Source: Voacanga thouarsii
Lineage: Eukaryota; Streptophyta; Magnoliopsida; Gentianales; Apocynaceae
Length of the DNA: 64,000 nucleotides
Assembly (NCBI GenBank): GCA_026120185.1
Contig: JANUWF010001783.1
Location: forward strand, 1,581,001-1,645,000
Direction of reading: 5' to 3'
Shown: piece by piece, positions 45,331 to 58,237 of the stretch
Layout of the letters: each line of letters begins with the position of its first letter
How positions within the stretch are numbered: position 1 is the stretch's first letter
Program-made: the position numbers and the translations under genes
Notes under the pieces: model-generated
What the model was told of the DNA's origin: nothing
Databases searched by the model: none
What the model saw: only the letters and a program-made list of their open reading frames with translations

Positions 45331-48300
45331 TGAGATAACCCCCTAAACCTCTCAATCACACAACATTTAGCAACTAAATTGATATGGATTTATTCCTTCC
45401 CAAGCTAGATAGATCTTGCTAATCTTTAACGGCTGAACAACCTTCCAATTAGTACTGGCCAAAAAACTGGAAAAGAATCACGAAAGGAAACCTCCTTTTG
45501 TTTAGCAATTGAATTATCTACTTCTCTTTTTCCAGCTATGGAAATTACCATCCAGCTTTTCCTTTTCAAATTTCCAGCACTCTCTATTCTTTTTTCTTTC
45601 CTTTCTACAAGAATCACACACAACTTACACAACAAGATCTCAGCCAATCCCTTCTAGTGCACCAACTGAGAGATAAAACACAACAGCATCTTCGGCCTTT
45701 CTGTTCTCTAGCTAAACACTCACACACAACAAGGCTAAACGTTGGTCATTTGCGTAAAGCAATTAGTACTCACTCCCTCAACTCATTGTCCCCTTTCCCA
45801 CCAATAAATTAATCACATATCACTCCAAAAATAAGGCCATTCAGCTTCATCCCACAGTAGCAAAACCGAACAGCTGCACATCCTAAGCATTCACCATTTG
45901 GCTTCTTCTCACTCTTTATTACTCTAGCCAAAATCCTACACACACACCACAAGCTCTCTTTGGCCTCTCTAGACAGTACCAGCCTAAGGAGATTCTACAA
46001 CTAAAGCCCTCTCCTTCACTCTCAAACCCTTTCCCTCTAATTTCTCTACAACCCAAATACTTTCCTTTTTGCTCCTAAAAATCTCTTCCAATATACACCA
46101 CATCAAGGAATAGAAAATCACACCCCAAACCCCAGGATCCTTTAGCCTTTCCATTTTACTTGCTTACTCTCAATTGCCTCTCGTTCCTTTTTTGCTTCCC
46201 ATCAAAACAAGACACAAACACACACAAACCCTTTCGGCCACCATTTAATCTCACCTAGAGACTCCATTGTTCTCAGACTCCATCAAGACAAAGTAAGGTC
46301 TCTCCTCTCTTGACACTTCAAGCTATTCTTTTTTTCCCTTCTTATGTTAACCTGAGATCAATATTACTTCGGTTCTCTCATTTAAACCCTAACCCTACTA
46401 TATTATTCTAGGTGAGTTTAGCCATAAAGGACGATCTATTTGGGGAAATCATATCCATGGGCTACTCAAACCAGTACAAGTTACCTTCTACTCCAAGTAA
46501 ATCTTGCAACCTTGTTACTTTCTTATCTCGTAGCTCTAAGAATGGACTATGGTTTTGGATCCATGTATTGAGGATCATTGGGTTGTTTGTGTGGTTATGT
46601 GAGGCCTATAACAAAGTCTTAATGCTATTCTTGAGATGAGCATTATTTGCATATTAGTCATGTCAAAAGAATTAGTATGTGGTCGAAACATATAGAGAAT
46701 TATGAGCATCAAATTATCTTTCTCTTATTGTTGTTAGTATTGAACCTGTAATAGTTTAAAGGTCGTTATAATAGTAAAATAATCTGGTACATATAATGAT
46801 ATTATCCAAATATTCATTGTTTTAATATATTATTTTTTACTAGAGAGTCATTTACATTGTTAATTAATTATTTTTTATTAATTTATTTGAGTATTTATTT
46901 ATCTGATTACCTATTACATACAAGACTACTATTCATTTTTTTAGTACTATTGGATGATAACAGGAATATTATTATAAACTATTTATTTCCTAGACATTAA
47001 ACATTAAATAGAGTTGTTGTTTGATTGGTAGATCCATTTAATTATTATTTGCACTTATTATTGTCCGTTGCATATACTATTGTGACTATTTATTTGCCAC
47101 TTATTAGGTATTACTGATTAATTAATTCAATCAAATATTATTGTGACTCCTATTTTAACTATACTCATGGACCTATTTATTTATCATTTAATATTATATA
47201 TAAATTATTCATTAAGAAATATTTATTTGTTTGTCCATATGATTAATAGTGAGGTCTATATCACACATGTGGGTTTTATCAATGTACTGTGAGTATGATG
47301 TTAGATGATTCAGTTTGATGCATAGCTGTGTGAGTGTTATATTGAGATTTATTATCACTATATATTTTATAAGTAGAATAGATGGTAACTTTAGGCATTT
47401 AATTTCTTATTAGGCCAAGTTGCACATCAAACCCCTGCAACCCAATAGTGCACTTTACCCAGTGAATCTAACAAGTCCTTGTATAACTTCTTGATAAATA
47501 TTGTACAAATTGCAAGTCAAGTCTTTCTATGTGTTGTTATCTTTGAAATACAAACTTGTGGATTAAACATGGACAAACCACTTTTGTGCAATAAAACCTA
47601 TTCTGATCAAGCAAAAGTTTTAAAATACGCAAAATACTTTCAACTATATTTTGAGCTATTTACACTTCCATATTTGATTAAATGTGTATTTCTAATGAAT
47701 TGATTGCACACACCCTAAATCAGGTAATAGATGCATTGAGTACTCAATTAAGGTAGGCTTCTAGTACGAACTTCTAAAAGTTATGGTGAATCTCCTGGTA
47801 GGCGGCCACTTTCGAGAGACAAACTCTAGCAGGAATATGTGTCAATACTAGCAAGTCAGGCCAATCTGCACTAACATTCTATTACGATTAGACTGTTATC
47901 CAAATATGGATGATCGATAAGTTTGAGTAGGAAATGGAAGGGAATCCTACTCAGTGGGCTGATCACCCACTTCACTGTGATGCTAGATTTGTTTTATGAC
48001 CCTTTTTTGGTTCAATAATTGAAATATGATTGCATTTAAGTGGCTTACCTTTATAGTTTTTCTCAACCTTGAATTCCTGAATTTAATTTTATTGATTTAT
48101 GAAATATGGAAATGAAGTCACTCAACGATTATATTCTTATTTACGGCTTGCAATTATTTTTCTTCTAATGTCTTTGCAAATTACATCATGAAGCATTGTA
48201 AAACTTTCATGTGCGCACACAAGACTTACTAAGAAATTCTTTCTCACAGGATTTCTATGACCTATTTCAAGAGACATTAGATCTAAGGTGGGAAATCACT

Positions 48301-48529
48301 AGAGTTAGAAGTTGATATTGCCTCATTACTTTATTTGGAGTAGTTGACTTTATTTTTGTGTACACCTTTGAGTTTTATTTCTGAAACCTTTGTAATAGAT
48401 TGAATCAATTTGTAATTTTAAATTTAAATTTCACTTTATTTTTTATCTTGCTTAGTTATAAAGATCCCTAATCCTAAAGACGGAATGACATCCCGATCCT
48501 ACCAAGTCACGTATCAATGGGGTGTTACA
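45331..48529 (+). repeat. Chromovirus-type LTR, about 3.2 kb
   Basis: Begins TGAGATAACCCCCTAAACC (degraded TGTAACACCCC) and ends ATGGGGTGTTACA. Interior parallels the 38-42 kb LTR: CT-rich exon-like part (45,430-46,400), GAGTACTCAATTAAGG (47,735), CTGGTAGGCGGCCACTTTC (47,794), AGACTTACTAAGAAATTC (48,221). The flanks (GTCTA / TAGGA) do not match, and different elements lie on either side, so it is not a clean solo insertion. The minus frame 45,426-45,647 is incidental. Confidence 0.65.
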
Positions 48530-48756
48530 TAGGATTTATTTTATCTTTTCTAGATATTTATAGGTTAGACAATATATGTAAAGTAATTAGTGTGTACTTG
48601 TCCTTGAGGATTGATACTCGTTAATCCTCTATACTATGCCTTACGCTGAGTGTACTTGTTTTATATATATTTTGTTTAGGATTAATATTTCAAATAAAAC
48701 TTGATGGGAATGAATTTAAAATTGAATGATTTTTATAATCCAAATCTCTCGTATCA
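48530..48756 (+). repeat. U5 end of the Athila 5' LTR
   Basis: GTGTACTTGTCCTTGAGGAT, TACTCGTTAATCC and terminus CTCGTATCA match the U5 of the LTRs at 11.3-14.7 kb. AAGTTTTTTGC and a relic of the primer site and leader (GAGGCAATATCATGAAAGC) follow. Confidence 0.75.
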
Positions 48757-48924
48757 AGTTTTTTGCATTATTATCTGAGGCAATATCATGAAAGCTTGAA
48801 TTCCATTTATTTAGCCATGTATATATTTAAATATGTTCCTTGTTATAATTAGGCACCTATTAACTTGTATGGAGATTAAATATGTATTCTGAATGTCTAA
48901 TATGAACCATTTATTTGTATGATA

Positions 48925-49430
48925 GGCAACGTGGCTGGATTAGATGATTATAGAGATTCTGGCATATGTCGATAGATGACATTGGATTCCATCCAAGGGA
49001 TGGAAGTGGTTATGAGTAGAATGTAATTGTCAAAGCACAACTCCCTTGAAAGTATATGGAAAAATTTGCAATTAATGCGGTACGGCGATTCTAAAATGTG
49101 GATGAAAAGTTAAAATATTATAAGACTATGCTTCACAACTTGGAAAGACAAATGTAGTTTTTAACAGATTTAGTGAGGAAAACTTAATTAAAAACACCTT
49201 TGATCGCCATAGGATCAAATTCCCAAGAGAAATTAGCAAACATTACACTTAGAAGCGGAAAAGAGTTGGCTGAGTGACCAATAAATAACAAGCAACAGCT
49301 TGAGTAGGATAGTTGGTGCCAGCTACCTATAGAACACCTGCCTGATGTAACCAGTACTAAACTCGCGCTAGATAAGAAGGATAAACCAGTACCGACTTCA
49401 CCCTGTAACCAACCCCTTTAGAAAAACCCC
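48925..49430 (+). pseudogene. Athila gag remnant
   Basis: Frame-broken gag C-terminal sequence: a LEKFA-type helix near 49,045, HNLERQM near 49,136, FLTDLVRKT near 49,162, and NITLRSGKELAE at about 49,230-49,265, the Athila motif before the protease region. No intact start. Confidence 0.65.
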
Positions 49431-49974
49431 GTTCCTTCTTTCAAACGACCAATCCCCTACCCCAGCAAATTACAAAAAAACAAAAATAGATGAGCAATTT
49501 GGTAAATTCTTAGAGATTTTTAAGAAATTGCATATTAATATTCCTCTTGTAGAGGCTTTGATGCAAATGCCAAAGTATGCCAAGTTCTTTAAAGACATCC
49601 TTTCAAACAAAAAAAGGTTGGAAAAACTATTTACTGTAATCTTAAATGAAGAATGTTCAACCACCTTCCAAGGTAATCTTCCATACAAGGAAAAGAACCC
49701 AGGGAGTTTTTCTATTCCTTGTTTTACTAGTGCTATTACACTTTACAATGTATTAGCCGATTTAGGTGCTAGTATAAATCTTTTGTCTTATAAAAAACTT
49801 CAAAAGGTAGGCCTAGGAGAACCAAAGCCCACTAAGATAAGTATTTAACTAGCGGATAGATCTATAAAATATCCTAGGGGAATTGCGGAAGATATACTTT
49901 TTAAAGTAGATAGATTCATTTTGCCTGTAGGTTTTGTTATTCTTAACATGGATGAAGAAGCTAAAATCCTTTTT
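49431..49974 (+). pseudogene. Athila pre-protease and aspartic protease, N-terminal part
   Basis: EQFGKFLEIFKKLHINIPLV, MPKYAKFFKDILSNKKRLEK, then PGSFSIPCFTSAITLYNVLA and DLGASINLLSYKKL with the DLGAS form of the retropepsin active site seen in Athila. A TAA stands at 49,846 after KISI; then LADRSIKYPRGIAEDIL and VILNMDEEAKI. The solo LTR interrupts after this; the continuation is at 51,842. Confidence 0.85.
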
Positions 49975-51841
49975 TGTAATATCCCGCCCTGAGAGCCTTG
50001 AGATAGGAAATATTTTACTACCTTTGATATCTTTTGAATATCATATGAGAATTTTCTTAAATTCTATAAATCTATTTTCTTTCAAAGTTATTATTTGTGA
50101 AATAAATATTTTATGCAAAATACATTATATATATTATGTTTGATAAAAAAAATATTTAATATATTATATTTGATTTGATTTGATAAGAAATATTACATTT
50201 TATATTTGATAAGAAATATATATTTTTATATGTTATATTTTATATTTATAGGAAGACAAATCTAATTTTGCTACTAACTCTATTTTTTTTAATAAGAAGA
50301 AAAATTCAATTTGGCTAAGTAACTTTTATAATAATTATACAAGGCCCACAACTTTAATCAAGTTGTTAGTTTTTTTATATGTAGGACCTACAAAATTTTA
50401 TAAGTGGCCTATTTCATTAATGCTTCATTAATTATGTTTGACTACTTTTATAAAGTTTAGACATTTATTACATGAATTCTGTTATTGAATGCTAATTTAT
50501 ATCTTCCATAATATTTGTATTCTTCTAAAATATTATGGATCTTCTGGAAACTTGATGAGTCATGTTCTACAAGATTCCATAAGTTGCCACCTATATCATC
50601 TAACTTATTCCATAAGCTTCTGTATTATTCTATTAATTTTCAATAGCTTCCAAAATATTCTAGACTAGGTGAATCATCCTCTATAAGCTTCTAAAGGTTT
50701 CTGGATATGGTAACTCACCTTCCATGTATTCCTATCATATTTCATAACTTTCTACTTAAGCTTTCATACAAGCTTCTTACATAAGCTCTTAGGTAAGTTA
50801 TTATATAAGCCATGACATGAGCAAGGCTTCTCACCTAAGCTTCTTTAACACCAATAAATAGAAGAACAAGGGAGAAGAACAAAATAAGAAATAGGGAGGA
50901 CCGAAAGTTAAAAAGCAAGAGAGAAAAGAAAGAAGAAGAAGAAGCAGAAGAGAAAAAGAAGGAAAGAAATGGAAAATAAGGAGAAAGAAGAGAGAAAGAG
51001 AGATTAGAACTTTGAAAGATTGATTTACTAGAGGAATTAGCTTGACGAGGTGAGCCCCATTTACTTTATAAATACTATTTTGGCAAATGATTTTCTTAAA
51101 ATATACATGTCTACTACTTGATATTTTATGAAACATGGATTTGTGAGTGACTCCAAGAATTCAATTTTGGAAAGAGAGATTGGTTTGGAAAATATTGCAT
51201 TGCTTTGATCTTTGGCTTTATGCCTGAATTTGTTATAATATTCATAGGACTAATGTTCCTATGGTATTGATGTTATTTGTTGGACTAATGTTCCTTCTGA
51301 ATAATAAGATCACAATATGGTTTACTTGTTAAACATCTTTTGAGAATGCAACTGCTATGTGGAACCATTAATATCTATGTGAGAAAAAGATTTTTTATTT
51401 TTCAATATCAATATCAAGTATATGATCCCATGTATTGCTTACAAATTGTCTTGTTTGGAAAATACCATGAAAACTATTTTATCTAAAATCATGAATACAC
51501 ATGAGACTTATTGAGTATTTTGCACTCACATATTTTCCTATATGTTTTTAGGCCTTATGGTACAAGATGGTGATTAGAGTGTGCAACGAAAGCGTGATGG
51601 AGTAGAAATAAGTAATATGAGATATTATATATATTGTAAATTTAGAATATTTTATGAAGGATTTGAAATCCATAGTTATGGGATTTTCCTATGAGTAAAT
51701 TCCTAATTTTGATGTTATAGTATGATTCCTCTATAAATTAAGTTTATTAATCGTTATAAAGACCTCTTGTCCAGGAGTTCAGACAGAGTAACATCCCATG
51801 AAGATAAAGCCTACTGTGAATGTAATATGCGGGGTGTTACA
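49975..51841 (+). repeat. Solo chromovirus-type LTR inside Athila pol
   Basis: TGTAATATCCCGCCCTGAG ... ATGCGGGGTGTTACA, 1867 bp, with TATAAAGACCTCTTGTCC near its end. The flanks TTTTT and TCATT are not identical, so the target duplication is decayed or mis-set by a base or two. The interrupted protease resumes in the expected place. Confidence 0.85.
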
Positions 51842-52320
51842 TCATTGATTCTAGGTAGTCCTTTCCTAACAAATGCAAAGCACTTATTGATATTCATGGG
51901 GGAGGTTAACACTTGGACTAGGGAATGAAGAGGTTATCATTCACATACATGAGTGCATAAAGCATCTATCATCTTGTGACGACTCTTGTTTTATGATTGA
52001 TATTCTTGATAATAGTGTTTTTGAATGTGTGTAGGAATTTATGAATGGAGATCCTTTGGAATGGCTTACGAAGCTAGAAAGGGCAGAAGCACAATCACCT
52101 CCGAAGGACTTAGTTGCCTACTTAGTAGATAGTAAGGAAAAGGTAGAGCTTGAAACCTTTAAGACTATTGAGAAATCTGGCATAGGAAGAATGAGATCAT
52201 TCATTGATGACCCACTGAAATTAGAATTTAATAAATTACCGGGACATTTGGAATATGCTTTCTTAGAAAAAGAAAGGGAAATTATCAATAATCATTGCCA
52301 AAAACCTTACCATTGAGAAA
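51842..52320 (+). pseudogene. Athila protease C-terminus and linker
   Basis: SLILGSPFLTNAKHLLIF closes the protease; frameshifts follow. 52,041-52,316 is an open linker: EWLTKLERAEAQSPPKD, PLKLEFNKLPGHLEYAFLEK, the Athila pattern PLKLELKPLPSHLRYAFLG before RT. Confidence 0.8.
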
Positions 52321-53280
52321 AAAAAAACAATTTGTATCCATTTTGAAAAAAAATAAAAGGGCTATAGCTTGGACAATCATTGATATTAAGGGTATTAGTC
52401 CTTCTTTTTGCACTCATAAAATTTTGTTAGAAGAAGGAGCCAAACCTATGGTGTAACCCCAAAGAAGGTTGAACCCCAAAAAGAAGTAGTAAAAGGAGAG
52501 GTGATTAAGCTTTTAGATGTAGTAGTTATTTACCTTATCTCAAATAGTTTTTAGGTTAGTCCAACAAAAGTGGTACCAAAGAAAGGAGGGATGACAGTGG
52601 CTCCAAATAACAAAAATGAATTCATTTCTATAAGACTGGTTACCTATTGGAGGGTATGCATTGATTATAGAAAGCTTAATGAGGCTACAAGAAAAGATCA
52701 CTTTCCTCTTCCTTTTATTGATCAAATATTGGAAAGGTTAGCCTAACATGATTATTACTGCTTTTTAGATGGATTTTTAGGTTACTTTAAAATTCCTATA
52801 GCCTTAGAGGATCAAGAGAAAATAACTTTCACTTCCTGTTGACACTTTTGCATATCGTCGCATGCCTTTTGGTCTTTGTAATGGTCCAAGAACTTTTTAA
52901 AGATGTATGATGGCTATTTTTGAAGGATTAGTGGGAGCTATCATAGAAGTATTAATGGATGATTTTTCATTTTTTGGAGATTCTTTTGATTTATATTTAC
53001 ATAATTTGGAAAAGGTACTTCAAAAATGTGAAGAAACCAACCTTATGATCAATTAGGAAAAATGTCATTTCATGGTCCAAGAGGGAATTGTTTTAGGACA
53101 TAAGATTTCAAAGAAAGGGATTGAGATTGATAGAGCTAGAATTGAGGCAATTGAGAAGCTTCCTCCTCCTACTTTGGTAAAAGCTATAAGGAATTTTCTT
53201 GGTCATGCCGGATTTTATAGGAGGTTCATCTTAAACTTTTCAAAACTTTCTAAACCTCTCACTTCTTTTCTTGAAAAAAT
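52321..53280 (+). pseudogene. Athila reverse transcriptase, broken
   Basis: Motifs in order: [59 protein letters not shown], the catalytic pair in EVLMDDFSFFGDSFD, EKCHFMVQEGIVLGHKIS, and RNFLGHAGFYRRFI. Stops at several places (for example in MV*PQ, LA*HD, TF*RC, IN*EK) and a frameshift near 52,840. Copies genomic RNA into DNA in active elements. Confidence 0.88.
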
Positions 53281-53770
53281 GCTATTTTCAATATTGATGA
53301 TAAATGCCTTGAAGCTTTTAATTTATTGAAAGAAAAATTGATTAACTCTCCCATTTTAATTTCACCATATTGGTCCCTCCCCTTTGAACTAATGTGTGAT
53401 GCAAGTGATTTTGCAATAGGAGCAATTCTTGGACAACAAAGAAATAAGAACTTTGAACTCATTTATTATGCAAGCAAAACTCTTACAGCAACTTAAGAAA
53501 ATTACACCACCACAGAAAAAGAGTTTCTGTGTTACTTGCTATAGTATTTATTTTTGATAAATTTAGTTCTTATATTGTCTTATCCAAAAGTAATTATTTA
53601 TACGGATCATTTGGCGCTTAAGTATCTTTTGACTAAACATGACTCTAAGACTAGGCTAAGAAGATGGGTCTTACTATTATAAGAATTTAATTTGGAAATT
53701 AAGGACAAAAAGGGAGCCAAGAATTTGGCGGTGGATCATCTATCGACATTGAAAAAACTCTCACTTGGAA
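53281..53770 (+). pseudogene. Athila RNase H, broken
   Basis: SLPFELMCDASDFAIGAILG holds the first catalytic Asp region; YYASKTLTAT, a stop, ENYTTTEKEFL; then a frameshift and VIIYTDHLALKYLL, WVLLL, EFNLEIKDKKGAKNLAVDHL. Confidence 0.8.
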
Positions 53771-54577
53771 CCATTAAAAAAAGAAAAGATTGATGATACT
53801 TCCCCGGGTGAACAACTTGTGCAAATGGAAGGTAACACTTTTCAAACTCCTTTGTTTGATGATTTTGCAAACTATTTGGTAGTAGGAATTCTTCTAAAGG
53901 ATTTTGCTTCACAACAAAGGAAGAAATTCCTTTCTAAAGTGAAGTATTACTTTTGGGAGGACCCTCTTTTGTTTAGGTGTTGTACAGATCATGTCATTGG
54001 AAGATGTGTAGATTCAACGTATATTATTGATATTCTAAGACATTGCCATCAAGAACCCACCAGGGTCCATTATCAAACAAATAGCACCGCAAAAAAAAAA
54101 AAAGGTACTTGATTCCAAATTTTATTGGCTATCAATCTTTAAGGATGCTCATTAATTTGTTAAGAATTGTGAGAGGTGCCAACGTTAGCAAATATCGCTA
54201 ATGCTAATGAGATGCCAATGTCTATTGTTCAAGCTTGTGAAATATTTGATTATTGGGGAATAGATTTCATGGGCCTTTTTCTTAGTTCTTTTGGTAACAA
54301 ATACATCTTGGTTATGGTAGATTATGCATCCAAGTGGGTGGAGGCACAAGCCTTACTTACAAATGATGCAAGGGTAGTAGTTAAATTTCTCAAAAAGCTC
54401 TTTACCCATTTTAGAATGCCTAGGGTACTCATTAGTGCTGGAGAAACTCATTTTTATAATAACTAATTAAAAAATGTGCTTACATATCTAGGAGTTACAT
54501 AGAAGTTTTCTACCCCTTATCACCCCCAAAAAAGTGGTCATGTTAAGATGGTTAATAGAGAACTCATAAGAATTTTG
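53771..54577 (+). pseudogene. Athila integrase, truncated and catalytically dead
   Basis: RCVDSTYIIDILRHCHQEPT is the zinc-finger region; [20 protein letters not shown] and [20 protein letters not shown] follow with the first Asp. At the second catalytic position LISAGETHF has Ala (codon 54,437) where Asp is usual, and SGHVKMVNRELIR has Lys (54,545) at the catalytic Glu position. The coding sequence ends at 54,577 where copy 2 begins; the C-terminal domain is absent. Confidence 0.85.
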
Positions 54578-55800
54578 AAATTGAAACCACCATCAACCCC
54601 TTTTTTCAAACAATTCAATTGAAAGAGATAACCAATTAATCTCGTAATCAACACAAGTAATTAAATACCAAGAATAACAATCAATTAATCAAAAGATCAA
54701 AGTAACTCTAAAAATCATGAATACCTAAAACAATGTCAAATTACAATAAAACAATTAATACATCATTGTTCAAGAAAAAAAAACAAAGTTAAAAGAAAGC
54801 ACTCATAGACAAGCCTCCTTCTTCTTCCTTCGTAGACCTTCTTACACAATTCTCCTTGAATTATTTCTCTTGAGAAAATATTGGTAATGCACTTTAAAAT
54901 GAATCTAAGTCTCTACATTGTGCACCTTCTTTTTCTAAGGTAAATTTGCCTTTATTTATAGACTTACAAAATTTCTAAAAGAATCCTAAATAAAGAAGAA
55001 GTAATTACTAAAATTTAAAACCCAAAAGGAATAGTAAAATTCTAAAATAAAAACCTAAGAAAAAACTAAGTAGTCCACCACCTTAATTGAGAATTGGAAA
55101 TCAATTGGACTTTGAGAATTCTGTTTTGTTGTGTTGTGCTGAAGTCCTTCTTGTTTTGAATTGAAATTGCCCATGCTGTTTTCTTCAATCGAACCAGTCG
55201 AATTAGCTCAATTGAGGCCACCAAATTTCTATTTTCTTTTTCATGCTACTGCGTCGACTTGCTGAGCCATAAATCATCCCACCGAATTTCCTTTTCTTCC
55301 TTTGTTATTGCATCGGCTCAATTGAGTCACGAGTCCCCACTGAATTTGTTTTTCTTCCTTTTGTCCTTTTTCTCGGTCACTTTTGTTGACTTTATCTTTG
55401 TCTTGGCCCCACCGAAATTCCTATCTTTTCTTCTCTTGCTTTTCCTTTCTTCTTGCTGCCGACTTTGTTGCTTTTGCTTTGTTATTGAGCCATGAGCCAA
55501 GAAGCCAATTGTTTCCTTTTCCTTTCCAATTTCAATTGCAATTGCTCTGTTCCTTCAATTTCTCTGCCTTTCCAGTGGAAGACCGGTGCCGGCTCTACCT
55601 TCTTGGCCTGGTGCTGTTCTGTGCTAGAAAATTATACAATTAGTTCTAAATTTCTACTATTTTTGTATAAAATTACAAAAAAGCATTTTTTTTATAAGGA
55701 AAATATTAAATAGGAAGGAATATGACTAGTTATTGTATAAAAAGTATCTCAAATTAACCTCAAATAACTAGAAAAATAATGATGATTTTAACCCCTATTA
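54578..55800 (-). repeat. Partial Athila LTR in copy 2
   Basis: Copy of 21,329-22,555, ending CCCCTATTA, followed by the same GTATT target base set (55,801-55,805). The U5 end is missing because the duplication starts inside the LTR. The CT-rich U3 again produces spurious frames (55,259-55,713). Confidence 0.85.
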
Positions 55801-58237
55801 GTATTCTACATATTTTTTCAATAAAAGGCATTATTTATTTCTCAGTTCATTTAATTACTTTATACGTTAGCGTGTATAAAACTGATAGATAAAGTCTCAA
55901 GCATAATATACAGTATTAAGGAAATCATGATGGACATCATAATATGAGATTCCTATTATATTATTTGGAGCTTGTACTTAAACTATCATTAGTCATAGTA
56001 TTAATAAGACATGACATCATTAATGTACTAATAATAGCACATGTTAGACTTCTTGATTAGATCAAAAGGTAGTTCCCACATCAGTGAGTATTATTATATT
56101 CAAAGTTAACATGTGGATGCTTGTTGGATGTTCATTGGATGACAACTGCCAAATAAACCACTAAGGGTGAGTGCATAGTGGCTTCTGAAGCAGCTAAAGA
56201 GACGGCCTGGATCAAGAAGTTCGTAATAGGTGTGGTACCTAACATTGTTGATTTAATACATTTATATTGTGACAACAATGGAACTATTGCATAACCAATT
56301 GACCACAGTCTCATCAACAATCAAAACATGTACTTAGGCACTATCACTTAATTACAAAGATTATTAATAGGAAAGATGTAAAGATAGAGAAAGTTCTTAC
56401 TTATCAGACCATAGTTGATCCACTCACAAAGGCATTACCCCAAAATAAACATGATAGTCATGTTTAGTCATTTGGTATTTGATATATGAATGATTGGATC
56501 TAATGAAAGTGAGAGATTATTGGTATTATACCCTAGAAACAATCATTTGTACAATGTATTTTGCATATTTATTCAATAAAAAATATTCTTTATCTCTTAG
56601 TTCATTTAATTACTTTATACGTTAACATGTATAAAACTAATGGATAAAGTCCCTAGCACAATATATAGTGTTAAGGAATCCTGATGAAGATCATAATATG
56701 AGATTCATGTTACATTATGTAGTACTTGTGCTTAAACTATCCATAGTCATAGTATTAATGAGACGGGACATCATTAATGCACCAAGACTAGCACGTGTTA
56801 GACGTCTTGATTATATCAAGTGGTGATTCTCACATCTGTAAATATTGTGATACTCAAAATTAATATGTGGATGCTTATTGGATGAACAAATTTATTGGAT
56901 GACCTAACTATAAGATAATCACATAGATAACTATTTAGTGCCAGTGATAGAATCTCATTATAGCAAAAGTGCAAGTATTCTTAGACTTAAGATCTTCAAT
57001 ATACTTTGTTTGTTAAGTGTTATACTTTGATTGTTGTCATTAAAATTACTTCAGGATGGCCTATAGAGAGGAGATTGGATGTAACATGAAGTATACGAAA
57101 GTAGTTGAGAAGATCAACAAATGATCCATTACTTCTAATAGTCGGAGAGTATATCTCATAGCCACTTGTAGGGAATCCTTGCTCAAGAAGTTCTTGGCCA
57201 TGGAAACTATAAGTTGGAAATAGTCTATAGTATTGGACTAGATTTTGGAACAAGTACTAATAAATTCGGGCAAGAATTAATTATATTCTAGAGGGAGTTA
57301 GCACTAATTCTATACTCAAAATCGAACGAGATATAGAATGGTTAAAGGAGTTTATTATACTGATATTTTGCTGTTGAAATATTCATGTCAAGCCACTTGA
57401 CTTTCTAAACTTTTTGGTTGTTATGATGTATTGCTGGATGCCCCTTCTAATCTGCTGAAATATGAATTTGTTAATTGGAGAATTAATAAATTAATCCTAA
57501 TTAAAATTAGTATAAAAGATTACTAATTCTATAGTAATTAGGATTAGTTCATATTTTTGCTACTAATAAACTGGAAAACTTAATAGGCCACACATAATAG
57601 ATGAGTGTGTATTCAAGATATTATATGAGAATATTATGAAGTTAATTTATGAGAAGAAATTATATTATGGGCTAATTATAAAGTGATTATAACCATAGGT
57701 CAAAATTATAGTTACCAAAACATTTGTGGTCAAATTATAAACTTGTTATAGTTCAAGGACTTAATTGTAATTTTTTAAAAGTCAAGCCTAGAACGAAAGA
57801 AAATAAAGGATCTGTTATTACTTCCTAAGAAATAGAGGAATATTAGAGGCAGTGAATATATATTCATAAGAAAGCCGCTGACTATGTACAAATAATCAAA
57901 AAAATATATGGTAGCCTTTTTCCTTTTATTTCTTCTTCGTCAAATCGATATAGCACTGTAGTAAATTTGCTAGCATGAATTTCTGGTGTTTTCATTGAGT
58001 GCTGTTCTCGTGTGGATTACTATTAGATAATTTGTGTGCTTGAAATTTGGTGGTTCACAACTTGAACAAATTTCTAGAGAGTTTTGCATGTGGAAAATTT
58101 TTAAAAGTTATAATTTAGAGGTAACAAAATTCTTCTACTCTCTTAACTCGTTTTGTTACACACATGTGATTCTATTGCGTAGATTTTATTTTAATTTCTA
58201 CTGCGCATAAACTGTTTTGCATAATCAAAATCCAACA
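55801..58237 (+). mobile_element. Copia remnant in copy 2
   Basis: LTR1 piece, RNase H remnant (56,150-56,502) and LTR2 (56,518-58,237), same structure as 22,556-25,001. LTR2 ends TCCAACA, closer to the canonical copia terminus than copy 1. Confidence 0.85.
56150..56502 (+). pseudogene. Copia RNase H remnant, copy 2
   Basis: Same decayed frame as 22,905-23,257 with VASEAAKETAWIKKFV, LIHLYCDNN, DPLTKALPQ and the same TAA after TIA. One stretch reads NNGTIA where copy 1 has NNRTIA. Confidence 0.8.

Larger units (their letters stand above)
48530..54577 (+). mobile_element. Athila gypsy element with decayed gag-pol, 3' end replaced
   Basis: 3' part of the 5' LTR, degraded primer site, gag, protease, RT, RNase H and integrase in the Athila order. 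Interrupted by a solo LTR (49,975-51,841) inside the protease. Cut at 54,577 inside the integrase by the start of duplication copy 2. Many stops and frameshifts. Confidence 0.88.
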
